Positions 7,948 through 15,773 of a stretch of DNA of 64,000 nucleotides are shown here, piece after piece. The notes under the pieces are model-generated. The model saw nothing but the letters and a program-made list of their open reading frames with translations, did no database searches and was not told where the DNA came from. Position numbers and translations under genes: made by a program. The DNA comes from Streptomyces coacervatus. Lineage in GTDB: Bacteria > Actinomycetota > Actinomycetes > Streptomycetales > Streptomycetaceae. The DNA is taken from contig NZ_JARHTP010000004.1 in the NCBI RefSeq assembly GCF_029223485.1, positions 186,001-250,000 of the forward strand, in the 5' to 3' direction. The number at the start of each line of letters is the position of its first letter. Position 1 is the first letter of the stretch.

Positions 7948-8622
7948 ATGACAGACCGCCCCGACACCCCGCGCAGCCGCCGTGAGCGCCCGGCCAAGCC
8001 CGCTCTGACCAGGGCGGGCATCGTGGCTGCGGCCGTCGCGATCCTGCGCGCCGAGGGCCTGCAGAAGGTGACCATGCGGCGCCTGGCGCAGGAGCTCGAC
8101 ACCGGCCCCGCCTCGCTGTACGTCTACGTCCGCAACACCGCGGAGCTGCATGCGGCCGTCCTGGACGAGCTGCTGGGGACGGTCGGGCCGGCCCCGGCCG
8201 AAGGGTCGTGGCGGGAGCGGCTGGAGCGGGTGCTCACCGCGTACACCGCGATGCTCTTCGAGCACCCGAGCCTGGCCCGCTCCGCACTGACGTCCCGCCC
8301 GCACGGCCCGCACTACCTGAACCTGATCGAGACACTGCTGGCCCTGCTCGACGAGGGCGGTGTCCCGCCCGCGCAGGCCGCCTGGGGCGTGGACCTGCTG
8401 CTGCAGCACGCCACCGCGACAGCCGCCGAGCACGCCGGCGACGGGCAGCCCGAGGAGGACTGGGACGCCCTGCGCCGCAACCTGTTCGGCGTCTCGGAGC
8501 GGACCCACCCGCGCATCGCCGCCGTCGGCGGCTCCCTCCTGTCGGGTGCGCCCGAAGACCGCCTGTCCTGGGCACTGAGGGCGCTGATCGCGGGCATCGA
8601 ACGGACCGCCGTACCCGACTGA
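7948..8622 (+). CDS. TetR-family regulator
   Basis: A 224-residue regulator. The N-terminal HTH reads KPALTRAGIVAAAVAIL, then KVTMRRLAQELDTGPASLYVYV, typical of the TetR_C_1 (tetracycline-repressor-like) branch. The C-terminal ligand domain is helical. The ATG at 7948 follows GGAGG with only one intervening base, an unusually short spacing, so leaderless or alternative initiation is possible. Upstream in-frame residues (from 7855) encode the operator array and are not protein-like. The gene is 16 bp upstream of the TetX-like monooxygenase gene and probably represses itself and that gene. Confidence 0.88.
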   Translation: MTDRPDTPRSRRERPAKPALTRAGIVAAAVAILRAEGLQKVTMRRLAQELDTGPASLYVYVRNTAELHAAVLDELLGTVGPAPAEGSWRERLERVLTAYTAMLFEHPSLARSALTSRPHGPHYLNLIETLLALLDEGGVPPAQAAWGVDLLLQHATATAAEHAGDGQPEEDWDALRRNLFGVSERTHPRIAAVGGSLLSGAPEDRLSWALRALIAGIERTAVPD

Positions 8623-8638
8623 CCTCAAGGAGTACGAC

Positions 8639-9772
8639 ATGACCACGCATCACCCCACAGCCATCGTGGGCGCCGGTCTCGGCGGCCTCGCGCTCGCCCG
8701 TGTGCTGCAGGTGCACGGCATCGAGGCGGCCGTCTTCGACCTGGACGTCTCCCCCGCCGCCCGCACCCAGGGCGGCATGCTCGACATCCACCACGACTCC
8801 GGCCAGGTGGCGCTGCGCGCCGCGGGCCTGTACGAGGAGTTCCGCGCGCTGGTCCACCCGGGCGGCGAGGCCATGCGCATCCTCGACAAGGACGCGGTGG
8901 TCCGCATGGAGGAGGCGGACGACGGCAACGGCGGCCGCCCCGAGATCGACCGCGGCGACCTTCGCGGACTGCTCCTCGGCTCGCTGCCCGAGGGCACCGT
9001 CCGCTGGGGCGCCAGGGTCACCGGCGCGCGGCCGCTGGGCGGCGGCCGGCACGAGGTGACGCTCGCCGACGGCACCGTCTTCACCACGGACCTGCTGGTG
9101 GGCGCGGACGGCGCCTGGTCCCGCATCCGGCCGCTGGTCTCCGCCGCCGAGCCCGCCTACACCGGCGTCTCGTTCGTCGAGGCGGATCTGCGGGACGCGG
9201 ATCTGCGACACCCGGTGAGCGCCGGGGTCGTCGGCGGGGGCATGCTGTTCGCGCTCGGGGCCGGGCGGGGCTTCCTCGCGCACCGCGAGAGCGACGGCAG
9301 CCTGCATGTCTATGCGGCGCTCCAGGCGCCCGAGGAGTGGCTCGACGGCATCGACTGCACCGACCCCGAGGCGGCCAAGGAGGCCGTGCTGGAGCACTTC
9401 GCGGACTGGGACAAGAGCCTGCGGGCGCTGGTCGCGGACGCCGACGGCGCCCTGGTCCCGCGGCGCATCCACGCCCTGCCGGTCGGGCACCGCTGGAAGC
9501 GCGTCCCCGGCGTGACGCTTCTCGGCGACGCCGCGCACCTGATGTCCCCGTTCGCGGGCGAGGGCGCCAACCTCGCCCTGCTGGACGGGGCCGAGCTGGG
9601 CCTGGCGCTCGCCGCGCACCCGGGCGCCACCGAGGCCGCGCTCGCCGCATACGAGGAGAAGCTGTTCCCGCGCAGCGAGCGCTCCGCCGCCGAGTCGGCC
9701 CGTAACTCGGTCCTGCTGTTCCGTGCCGATGCGCCGCAGGGCCTCGTGGACGCCTTCACGGCCTGGCGCTGA
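8639..9772 (+). CDS. FAD-dependent monooxygenase, TetX-like
   Basis: A 377-residue group A flavoprotein monooxygenase. The N-terminus carries AIVGAGLGGLALARVLQVHG (FAD Rossmann) and ARTQGGMLDIHHDSGQVALR. The middle has LLVGADGAWSRIRP (DG motif) and the C-terminal part LLGDAAHLMSPFAGEGANLA (GD motif). Order and length match Tet(X)-type enzymes, which hydroxylate tetracyclines, but many relatives act on other aromatic polyketides. The ribosome site AAGGAG lies 10 bases before the ATG. It is in an operon with the upstream TetR, suggesting inducible detoxification or tailoring of a small molecule; substrate unknown. Confidence 0.85.
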   Translation: MTTHHPTAIVGAGLGGLALARVLQVHGIEAAVFDLDVSPAARTQGGMLDIHHDSGQVALRAAGLYEEFRALVHPGGEAMRILDKDAVVRMEEADDGNGGRPEIDRGDLRGLLLGSLPEGTVRWGARVTGARPLGGGRHEVTLADGTVFTTDLLVGADGAWSRIRPLVSAAEPAYTGVSFVEADLRDADLRHPVSAGVVGGGMLFALGAGRGFLAHRESDGSLHVYAALQAPEEWLDGIDCTDPEAAKEAVLEHFADWDKSLRALVADADGALVPRRIHALPVGHRWKRVPGVTLLGDAAHLMSPFAGEGANLALLDGAELGLALAAHPGATEAALAAYEEKLFPRSERSAAESARNSVLLFRADAPQGLVDAFTAWR

Positions 9773-9779
9773 GCCGAGC

Positions 9780-10442
9780 TCAGCGGGGCGGCTGCGTCCC
9801 CGTCACCCGGGCGACCAGGTCGACCCAGCCCTTCTCCAGCCGCTCCAGCGGCATCCCGCACTGCCTGGTCAGATGGTGGATCAGGGCGGGGTCGAGATAG
9901 CTCATCAGGGCCTGGGCGAGGAGTTCGCAGTCGGCGTCCGGCACGATCTGCCGGAGCAGGATCGTGACGTGTGTGTGCAGCGCCCGGAGCGACGGGTGGG
10001 CGAAGCGGCGGGTCGGTTCCGGCTGGGCGGCCAGCTGCAGGTCCAGCTGCTCGACCGCGCGATACAGCACCGCCACACCGAACGCCCGCAGCCGCTCGAT
10101 CGCCGGCGCCCCGGGACCCAGCGGCGGCGGCCCGCCGAGGAAGTCGGCCTGCAGCGTCTTCGCCGAATGGTCCAGCAGCGCCGTCAGCAGCCCGGTGCGG
10201 TCGCCGAAGCGCCGGAAGACGGTCCCCTTGCCCACGTGGGCCGCCGCGGCCACCGCCTCCATCGTGACCCCGGCCACCCCGTGCTCCGCGATCAGCCGTG
10301 TGGCCGCCTCCAGCAGCCGGGCCCGGTTCCGGGCGGCGTCGGCGCGCAGGCACGGCTCGTCCTCGGCGGAGCCGAGCTGCAGCAACTCGGGCTCGCCGAT
10401 GGGCTCTTGGGGCCTCTCGAAGGGCGGCAGGGTGGCGGACAT
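9780..10442 (-). CDS. TetR-family regulator
   Basis: A 220-residue TetR protein. The HTH region is NRARLLEAATRLIAEHGV, then VTMEAVAAAAHVGKGTVFRRF. A helical ligand domain follows. The start at 10442 (MSATLPPFE) is chosen because the residues upstream up to 10469 (MFPMLYAVF) look like promoter sequence; no strong ribosome site is seen for either. It is divergent from the FMN reductase gene, and two GGACC-NN-GGTCC palindromes lie between the two starts, so it probably represses that gene and itself. Confidence 0.88.
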   Translation of the reverse strand: MSATLPPFERPQEPIGEPELLQLGSAEDEPCLRADAARNRARLLEAATRLIAEHGVAGVTMEAVAAAAHVGKGTVFRRFGDRTGLLTALLDHSAKTLQADFLGGPPPLGPGAPAIERLRAFGVAVLYRAVEQLDLQLAAQPEPTRRFAHPSLRALHTHVTILLRQIVPDADCELLAQALMSYLDPALIHHLTRQCGMPLERLEKGWVDLVARVTGTQPPR

Positions 10443-10473
10443 GAAGACAGCGTAAAGCATCGGGAACAAAACT

Positions 10474-10522
10474 GGACCGCGGTCCGCTTAGGATGCTAGA
10501 AAGTTAAAGCGGACCTCGGTCC
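10474..10522. promoter_or_regulatory. Twin TetR operators GGACC-NN-GGTCC
   Basis: Two palindromes, GGACCGCGGTCC (10474-10485) and GGACCTCGGTCC (10511-10522), lie 37 bp apart centre to centre between the divergent TetR and FMN reductase genes. Both are flanked by a G on the right to give GGTCCG. Matched copies in a shared intergenic region are the expected layout for repressor control of both genes. Confidence 0.75.
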
Positions 10523-10560
10523 GGATCGTAACGTCAATGTTTCAGCATCTTGGAGTTCGC

Positions 10561-11124
10561 ATGTCTGTTCGCATCCTTGCGCTCGTCGGCAGCCTTCGCG
10601 CCGGTTCGCACAACCGCCAGCTCGCCGAGGCGGCCGTCAAGTTCGCGCCCGAGGGTGCCGACGTGGAGATCTTCGAGGGCCTGGCCGAGATCCCGTTCTA
10701 CAACGAGGACATCGACGTCGAGGGCAACGTCCCGGCCGCCGCGGCCAGGATCCGTGAGGCCGCGCAGGCCGCCGACGGCTTCCTGCTCTTCGTCCCCGAG
10801 TACAACGGCACCATCCCCGCCGTGCTGAAGAACGCCATCGACTGGCTGTCCCGCCCGTACGGCGCCGGTGCCTTCGGCGGCAAGCCGGCCGCCGTGGTCG
10901 GCACCGCGTTCGGCCAGTTCGGCGGCGTCTGGGCGCAGGACGAGACCCGCAAGGCCCTGGGCATCGCCGGCGCCAAGGTCCTGGAGGACGTCAAGCTCTC
11001 CATCCCCGGCTCCGTGGTCCGCTTCGCCGAGACCCACCCGGCGGACGACGCCGAGGTCGCGGGGCAGCTGACCGAGGTCGTGGCGAGCCTGCACGGCCAC
11101 GCGGGCGAGGTCGCTGCCGCCTGA
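10561..11124 (+). CDS. NADPH-dependent FMN reductase family protein
   Basis: A 187-residue flavodoxin-fold reductase. The N-terminus VRILALVGSLRAGSHNRQLAE holds the FMN phosphate loop, VPEYNGTIPAVLKNAIDW is the hallmark flavin-binding stretch, and GKPAAVVGTAFGQFGG follows. Members reduce FMN, quinones, azo dyes or chromate with NAD(P)H. The ATG at 10561 has GGAG 5 bases upstream; the upstream ATG at 10537 is rejected. It is controlled with the divergent TetR gene through the twin palindromes and ends at a clear hairpin terminator. A role in oxidative or xenobiotic stress is likely; the electron acceptor is unknown. Confidence 0.9.
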   Translation: MSVRILALVGSLRAGSHNRQLAEAAVKFAPEGADVEIFEGLAEIPFYNEDIDVEGNVPAAAARIREAAQAADGFLLFVPEYNGTIPAVLKNAIDWLSRPYGAGAFGGKPAAVVGTAFGQFGGVWAQDETRKALGIAGAKVLEDVKLSIPGSVVRFAETHPADDAEVAGQLTEVVASLHGHAGEVAAA

Positions 11125-11146
11125 TCCGGCGACAGCACACCCTGAA

Positions 11147-11178
11147 GGGCCGGAGCGCACCAGCTCCGGCCCCTTCTG
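11147..11178 (+). terminator. Rho-independent terminator after FMN reductase
   Basis: GGGCCGGAGC, loop GCACCA, GCTCCGGCCC, followed by a T-containing tail (CTTCTGT). A 10-bp perfect GC stem, 23 bases after the stop codon. Confidence 0.8.
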
Positions 11179-11218
11179 TATGCCGGGCCGGCGCGGCGGC
11201 TGCCCCGCCGTGCCCGTG

Positions 11219-12058
11219 TCAGGCCACCGCCGTGGGCGGCCGTTCGCACAGTCCGGCAGTGCGGCCGCGACCGCGGGCCGTTCCCGGGCGCCCCGGTGGG
11301 TGCAGGTGAGCAGCTTGCGGTGCGGGGTGCGCGTGCAGTGCACCCGGGTGATCGGCAGGTGCGGGGTGAGGCGGGCTAGGCGTGGGATCAGTGCGACGCC
11401 CGGGCGGTTGGCCACCAGATGGGCGGTGACGTCCCAGTCCAGCGCGTGATGGGCTGTCCGGCACGGGGGCGATCCAGTTCTCGTGCGGCCAGGGGGTGTC
11501 CCTCTGGTACGACGAGGTCGAACGGGTCGTCCAGGAGCGGCTGTTGGTCGTAACGGGCGTCGCTCAGCGGCGGGTTGTGCGGGGTGGCCTCGACGATCGC
11601 CAGGTCGATCTCCCCTTCGAAGAGCAGGTCGAAGCTCTCCGGGACGCCCGGCTCCTGGATGCGGACGGACAGTCTCGGATGGCGTTCCTGCAGCCGGGCC
11701 GCCATCGGGGCGAGAAGCACCGAGACGGCCACGGGAAACCGCTCACGCGCAGCGGCCCGGCCGGGTCGCCGTGATCGGCGCGCAGGTCGAGCTCGGCCTG
11801 TTCCCAGCGGGCCTGGATCGCGTCCGCGTGGGCCGGCAGGCTCTCGGCGGCCGGGGTGATCCGTACCCCGCGACCTTGCGGTTCGAGGAGGTCGACGCCC
11901 ACGTCGCGGGCGAGCTCGCGGATCTGCTGGGAGGCCGCCGAGGTGGTGACGTGCAGGGCGCGGGCGGCGGCGGTGACCGTGCCGATGGGGTTCCCCGGGT
12001 TCGAGCGAAGTCGAGAACTGGGGGGGGCGACCGCCCTGAGGACGTGCAGTCGCCGCAC
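11219..12058 (-). pseudogene. LysR-family regulator, decayed
   Basis: Pieces of one LysR gene lie in successive reading frames. Reading from about 12058: VRRLHVLRAVA, then an extra PPSSRLRSNPGNPIG, then TVTAAARALHVTTSAASQQI, the LysR HTH. A one-base loss near 11735 shifts the frame between VSGFP and VAVSVLLAP. The ligand domain continues (SFDLLFEGEIDLAIVEATP) to GHPLAAREL. About 40 residues are then missing before HHALDWDVTAHLVANRPGVA, which is in the third frame. Another shift near the end leads to the stop at 11219. The extra N-terminal residues are encoded by a short palindromic repeat (11987-12032). The gene cannot make a normal LysR protein. Confidence 0.82.
11987..12032 (-). repeat. Short palindromic repeat element, copy 1
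   Basis: Reading the minus strand, the core is CAGTTCTCGACTTCGCTCGA, flanked by GGTCGC plus a C-run on one side and CCGGGGAACCCC on the other. It matches the element at 32693-32740 at most positions, including the leading GGTCGC. It sits inside the HTH-coding part of the LysR pseudogene and adds about 13 codons without itself shifting the frame. It resembles the small dispersed hairpin repeats common between Streptomyces genes. Confidence 0.65.
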
Positions 12059-12066
12059 GAGTTGCC

Positions 12067-12393
12067 ATGATCGGCACGACCGGCGTCGGCTGCCCGTACT
12101 GCGGTTGGCGCGACGACGCCGAGCCCTTCCAGGTGGTGTCACGGCACAGCACCGCTGCGGGCCGCACCGTGTGGACCCGGTGCGGCTGCGGCTCGCTGCA
12201 GGTCCGGGTGGTCGACGGCTGCGGGATGCGCGTCGTCTCCCGCAGCCGGCCCGCCCGAACGCGGCGCGGACTCAGTCCAGTTCGGCCAGGCGCGGGACCA
12301 CCGCGCCGACGAAGCGTTCCATCCAGGCCGCGGTCTCGCCCAGGCGCGGCGACAGGATCACGGTGTCGATGCCGAGTTTCGCGTAGCCGGTGA
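12067..12393 (+). CDS. Small zinc-ribbon-like protein
   Basis: Up to 108 residues, beginning MIGTTGVGCPYCGWRDDAEP. It has CPYC and, about 35 residues later, a CGC (TRCGCGSLQVRVVDG), giving possible metal-binding pairs. The first 65 residues look like a real compact domain ending around RVVSRSRPA. The remaining 40 are Arg/Pro/Ser-rich and antisense to the LLM oxidoreductase gene, so an original stop has probably been lost. No ribosome site is visible. The start overlaps the divergent LysR pseudogene start. The real gene may end near 12260. Confidence 0.5.
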   Translation: MIGTTGVGCPYCGWRDDAEPFQVVSRHSTAAGRTVWTRCGCGSLQVRVVDGCGMRVVSRSRPARTRRGLSPVRPGAGPPRRRSVPSRPRSRPGAATGSRCRCRVSRSR

Positions 12394-13153
12394 CGTCCCG
12401 CAGGAAGGCGTCGGCGTTCCCGTCGTCGACCGTCTCACCGCTGTAGGCGATGGTCTTCCGGATCCGGTCGTAGTCGCGTCCCAGGGTGTCGCAGTGGCCG
12501 CGCAGCACGTCGAGCTTGTGCCGGACCTCCTCGGGGGACGTGCCGAAGAGGTTGCAGGCGTCGGCGTACTGGGCGACCAGGCGGAGCGTCTTCTTCTCGC
12601 CGCCCCCGCCGATCATGATCTCGGGGTGCGGGCCGCTGACCGGCGCCGGGACGCACAGGGTCTCGGCAAGCTTGTAGTGCTTGCCCTCGAAGGGGCCGTT
12701 CGCCTCCGGGTCCCACATCTGCAGACAGATCCGCAGGGTCTCCTCCAGCCGTTCGAAGCGCTCCGCCAGTGGCGGGAACGGCACGCCGAGCCCCTCGTGC
12801 TCGCGGTCGTACCAGGCCGCGCCGATACCGAGGGTGGCGCGGCCGCCGGACAAGACGTCGAGCGAGGTGACGATCTTGGCGAGCAGTCCGGGGTGACGGT
12901 AGGTCACGCCGGTGACCAGTGCGCCCAGCCGGACCGTGGAGGTGTGGCCCGCGAGATAGCCGAGGGTCGTGTAGGCCTCCAGCATGGGGTCCTCGGCGCC
13001 GCCGTTGAACTCCATCTGGAAGTAGTGGTCCATGACCGACAGCCAACTGACGCCGGCCGCCTCGGCGGCGGCGCCCGCGGCGGCGAGTTCGGCGCCGAGG
13101 GCGGGCCCGCCGCCGGTGTGGTCGAACCGGTTGATGTGTACGCCCACCCGCAT
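12272..13153 (-). CDS. LLM-class F420-dependent oxidoreductase
   Basis: A 293-residue luciferase-like TIM barrel. It starts MRVGVHINRFDHTGG and shows GAAAEAAGVSWLSVMDH, GVTYRHPGLLAKIVTSLD, LGIGAAWYDREHEGLGVPFP and EIMIGGGGEKKTL, features of the F420-dependent branch. Length and motifs fit enzymes that use reduced F420 for hydride transfer; substrates vary widely. The ATG at 13153 follows GGAGAACGAC. The gene downstream of the barrel in frame is the antisense region of the regulator at 13219 and is not part of the protein. It is transcribed in the same direction as that regulator, 65 bp apart. Confidence 0.88.
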   Translation of the reverse strand: MRVGVHINRFDHTGGGPALGAELAAAGAAAEAAGVSWLSVMDHYFQMEFNGGAEDPMLEAYTTLGYLAGHTSTVRLGALVTGVTYRHPGLLAKIVTSLDVLSGGRATLGIGAAWYDREHEGLGVPFPPLAERFERLEETLRICLQMWDPEANGPFEGKHYKLAETLCVPAPVSGPHPEIMIGGGGEKKTLRLVAQYADACNLFGTSPEEVRHKLDVLRGHCDTLGRDYDRIRKTIAYSGETVDDGNADAFLRDVTGYAKLGIDTVILSPRLGETAAWMERFVGAVVPRLAELD

Positions 13154-13218
13154 GTCGTTCTCCGTTCGCCCGGACCGTAGCCGTCCTGCCGACGCTAGGA
13201 CTTCGAGCGCTCTCGAAG

Positions 13219-14187
13219 TCAAGCGCCTGCGGCCAGTCGGTCTCCGAGCGGGCTGCGCCGGTACAGCACGCGGCGCCCGTCGCGGGCCCTCGTGACGAGC
13301 CCGGTCGCGTGCAGCACCTGCAGGTGCTGGGAGACGGCGCTCGGTGTCACTCCGAGCAGGCGGGCGAGCTCGACGGTGGGGAGTGGTTCGGCGAGCAGGC
13401 GCAGAACTGTGGTCCGGGGCGCGCCGAGCAGCGCGGAGAGCGCCGAGGTGTCGGGGCCGGGGGCGGCCTCCCACAGGGTGGCGGCGCCTCGGCTCGGGTA
13501 GGCCAGCATCGGCGGTTCGTCGGCGCTGAGAGGCGGCGCGGGCTTGTGGGCGAACAGCGACGGCACCAGGCGCAGGCCGCGGCCGGCGCCGTCGACCCGG
13601 TGCCGGCCGATCATGTGGTCCACGTGCAGCACGCCGCCTCGCCAGGTGAGGTTGCGGTGCAGGTCGGCGAAGAGCAGTCGGGCACCGCCCATGGCCAACT
13701 GGCGTGCGCGGTGGGTGATGTCGGCCTCCAGCAGGAGCCGCATCCGCGGCCAGTCCGGGAGAATGGCCAACTGCCAGTAGCGGAGCAGGAGTTCGCAGAG
13801 CTCCTCCAGCCAGTCGGCGACGGACCCCGTGACGGGTTGCAGCGCCTCGGGGAGCGGGCGCGGTGCATGTGCCGCGCACAGATCGCGTCGTACGACTTCT
13901 TCGGGCGTGGCGCGTACGACGGCGAGCTGGTCCTCGATGGTGGGCGCGAAGGTCGTCGGCCGGGGCGTGAGGAAGTCGGGCAGGGTGAGGGTCTCGCCGA
14001 CCAGGGCAGTCAGGAGGCGGGCGTCGGCGGGGTCGAGCCGGGCGAGCACGGAACGGCGCCAGGGGACGTGCAGCGGGAAGAGGGCGGGGGCGCGCAGCGC
14101 GCGCAGGCTGCCCATCACCTCGCGCAACGGCGAGATCGCGAAGCGGGTGTCCGCGAGATCGTCGACGTCGAGCAGGAAGCTGATCAT
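13219..14187 (-). CDS. ArsR-like winged-helix regulator with DUF5937-type N-domain
   Basis: A 322-residue regulator with an inverted layout: a long N-terminal domain beginning MISFLLDVDDLADTRFAISP (DUF5937 type) and a C-terminal ArsR-like HTH (LPTVELARLLGVTPSAVSQH, then LVTRARDGRRVLYRR). The start at 14187 has GGAGG 5 bases upstream; the upstream ATG at 14214 is rejected. It is divergent from an MFS exporter with only 56 bp between the starts, so it probably controls that pump. A second protein of the same architecture lies at 17975. Confidence 0.87.
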   Translation of the reverse strand: MISFLLDVDDLADTRFAISPLREVMGSLRALRAPALFPLHVPWRRSVLARLDPADARLLTALVGETLTLPDFLTPRPTTFAPTIEDQLAVVRATPEEVVRRDLCAAHAPRPLPEALQPVTGSVADWLEELCELLLRYWQLAILPDWPRMRLLLEADITHRARQLAMGGARLLFADLHRNLTWRGGVLHVDHMIGRHRVDGAGRGLRLVPSLFAHKPAPPLSADEPPMLAYPSRGAATLWEAAPGPDTSALSALLGAPRTTVLRLLAEPLPTVELARLLGVTPSAVSQHLQVLHATGLVTRARDGRRVLYRRSPLGDRLAAGA

Positions 14188-14243
14188 TAAGCCTCCGGCT
14201 ACATCCTTTGGCAACCGCCGGTCGGTGCCGTGGACTTCGGTGC

Positions 14244-15527
14244 ATGACGGATCACAACTCCGGGCAGCGTACCGCCGGACACCGGCTGATTCTGCTGTTG
14301 TCCCTCGCCTGCGGGGTCGCCGTGGGCAATGTCTACTTCCCGCAGGCGATCAGCCCGTTGGTGGCCGCCGGGCTCGGTGTCCCGCCCGGTTCGGCCGCCT
14401 CGGTGGTGACGGCGACGCAGTTCGGGTACGCGGCCGGGATCTTCCTGCTCGTGCCGCTCGGCGACCGGCTGGCCCCGCGTCGGCTGATCGTCACGCTGCT
14501 CTCACTGACCGGTCTCGGCCTGCTCGCCGCGAGCAGCGCGCGGGCCCTGCTGCCGCTCGCCGCCGCGGGCCTCCTCGTCGGGGTGACGACGGTGGTCGCT
14601 CCGCTCGCCGGTCCACTCGCGGCCGGGCTGGTGCCCGCCGAGCGCCGTGGGGTGGTCGGCGGCACCCTGCTGAGCGGCTCCATCGCCGGGATGCTGCTCT
14701 CCCGCACCTTCGGCAGTGCGCTCGGCGACTGGCTGGGCTGGCGGGCCCCGTACCTGCTGTCGGCGGCGCTCTCCCTGACGGTGGCCGCCCTCCTCGCCCG
14801 CACACTGCCCGCCACTCCCCCGCCCACGGCCCACCGTTACCCGGCGCTGCTCGCCGAACCGCTGCGGCTGCTGCGCACCGGACCCGAGCTGCGGCGCTCC
14901 TGCCTCTACCAGGCCGCGGTGTTCGCCGGTTTCTCTGCGGTGTGGACCGGCGTGACGCTGCTGCTCACGGGTCCGGTGTACGGCATGAGCGCGCACTCCG
15001 CGGGGCTGCTCGCGCTGGTCAACGCGGCGACCATGCTGTGCACGCCGCTCGCGGGGCGGCTGGTGGACCGCCGGGGGCCGGACGCGGTGAACCTCGGCTG
15101 CTTCCTCGTGGTCGGCGTCTCGGCCCCGGTCCTGGCGTTCGGCGGGCTCGGCGGCGCGGCCGGGCTGACAGCGCTGGTCGTGGGCACCTTGCTGCTCGAC
15201 GTGGGGATGCAGTCAGGGATGGTCGCCAACCAGGTGCGGATCTACGCGCTCGGCGACGGCGTCCGCAGTCGACTCAACACCGCGTACATGACATGCGGCT
15301 ACCTCGGCGGCACCCTGGGCTCCTGGCTCGGGGCCCGCGCCTACGCCCGTTTCGGCTGGTCAGGAGTGTGCGGACTGGTCGCCGTGCTGACCGTGACGGC
15401 CCTCGCCCGACACCTGATGGCCACCGGCCGGGTACCACGGTGGTCTCCCGGCGCGGCGGCCGGGAACGGACCGCTCCCGGCCCCGGGGCCGACCTGTTCA
15501 CAAGAGTCAACGGCCGGTACTCGGTGA
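14244..15527 (+). CDS. MFS drug-efflux-type transporter
   Basis: A 427-residue membrane protein with about 12 hydrophobic segments. It starts MTDHNSGQRTAGHRLILLLS, with the first segment LACGVAVGNVYFPQAISPLV. The loop-2 motif region is GDRLAPRRLI, and the middle reads LLVGVTTVVAPLAGPLAAG. It fits the DHA1 12-TM exporter family. The C-terminal tail (about 25 residues) is Pro/Gly/Ser-rich and hydrophilic. No clear ribosome site precedes ATG 14244. It is divergent from the DUF5937-type regulator, its likely repressor. Substrate unknown. Confidence 0.87.
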   Translation: MTDHNSGQRTAGHRLILLLSLACGVAVGNVYFPQAISPLVAAGLGVPPGSAASVVTATQFGYAAGIFLLVPLGDRLAPRRLIVTLLSLTGLGLLAASSARALLPLAAAGLLVGVTTVVAPLAGPLAAGLVPAERRGVVGGTLLSGSIAGMLLSRTFGSALGDWLGWRAPYLLSAALSLTVAALLARTLPATPPPTAHRYPALLAEPLRLLRTGPELRRSCLYQAAVFAGFSAVWTGVTLLLTGPVYGMSAHSAGLLALVNAATMLCTPLAGRLVDRRGPDAVNLGCFLVVGVSAPVLAFGGLGGAAGLTALVVGTLLLDVGMQSGMVANQVRIYALGDGVRSRLNTAYMTCGYLGGTLGSWLGARAYARFGWSGVCGLVAVLTVTALARHLMATGRVPRWSPGAAAGNGPLPAPGPTCSQESTAGTR

Positions 15528-15720
15528 CCGGCGCCGGCCAGGACACCTGGTGGTGGCTGCGCCGGTTCGGCTGCACCGGCCGGATCGTCTCCTTCGAGCC
15601 CACCGCGCAGGCCTTCGAGCGGCTGGGCACGGCCCGCCGCCGCCGACCCCGAATGGCAGGTGTACCACCTCGGCCTGGGCCACGAGGACACGGTCGGCTC
15701 CGTCCACATGGGCTGGCCTG
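15508..15720 (+). pseudogene. FkbM-family methyltransferase remnant
   Basis: After the MFS stop the sequence reads WWLRRFGCTGRIVSFEPTAQ followed by AFERLGTA, the typical SAM-site region of FkbM-type methyltransferases. A frameshift near 15636 then gives AAADPEWQVYHLGLGHEDTV in the next frame. The rest of the gene (at least 150 residues) is missing, and terC follows convergently. The fragment shows a past gene rather than a functional one. Confidence 0.7.
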
Positions 15721-15739
15721 GCACGGTTCCGCGGCCCGT

Positions 15740-15761
15740 AAGGGCGCGGGGCACCGCCCTT
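15740..15761 (-). terminator. Hairpin downstream of terC
   Basis: AAGGGCG, loop CGGGGCAC, CGCCCTT: a perfect 7-bp stem placed 13 bases beyond the terC stop on the minus strand. A weak T-run makes the call tentative. Confidence 0.5.
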
Positions 15762-15773
15762 CCAGTGGAGCGC

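Noticed and set aside
12272-14245. A fused LLM oxidoreductase plus upstream region (657 residues)
   Set aside because: The upstream half is antisense-phase sequence of the DUF5937-type regulator; the ATG at 13153 with GGAG is the true start.
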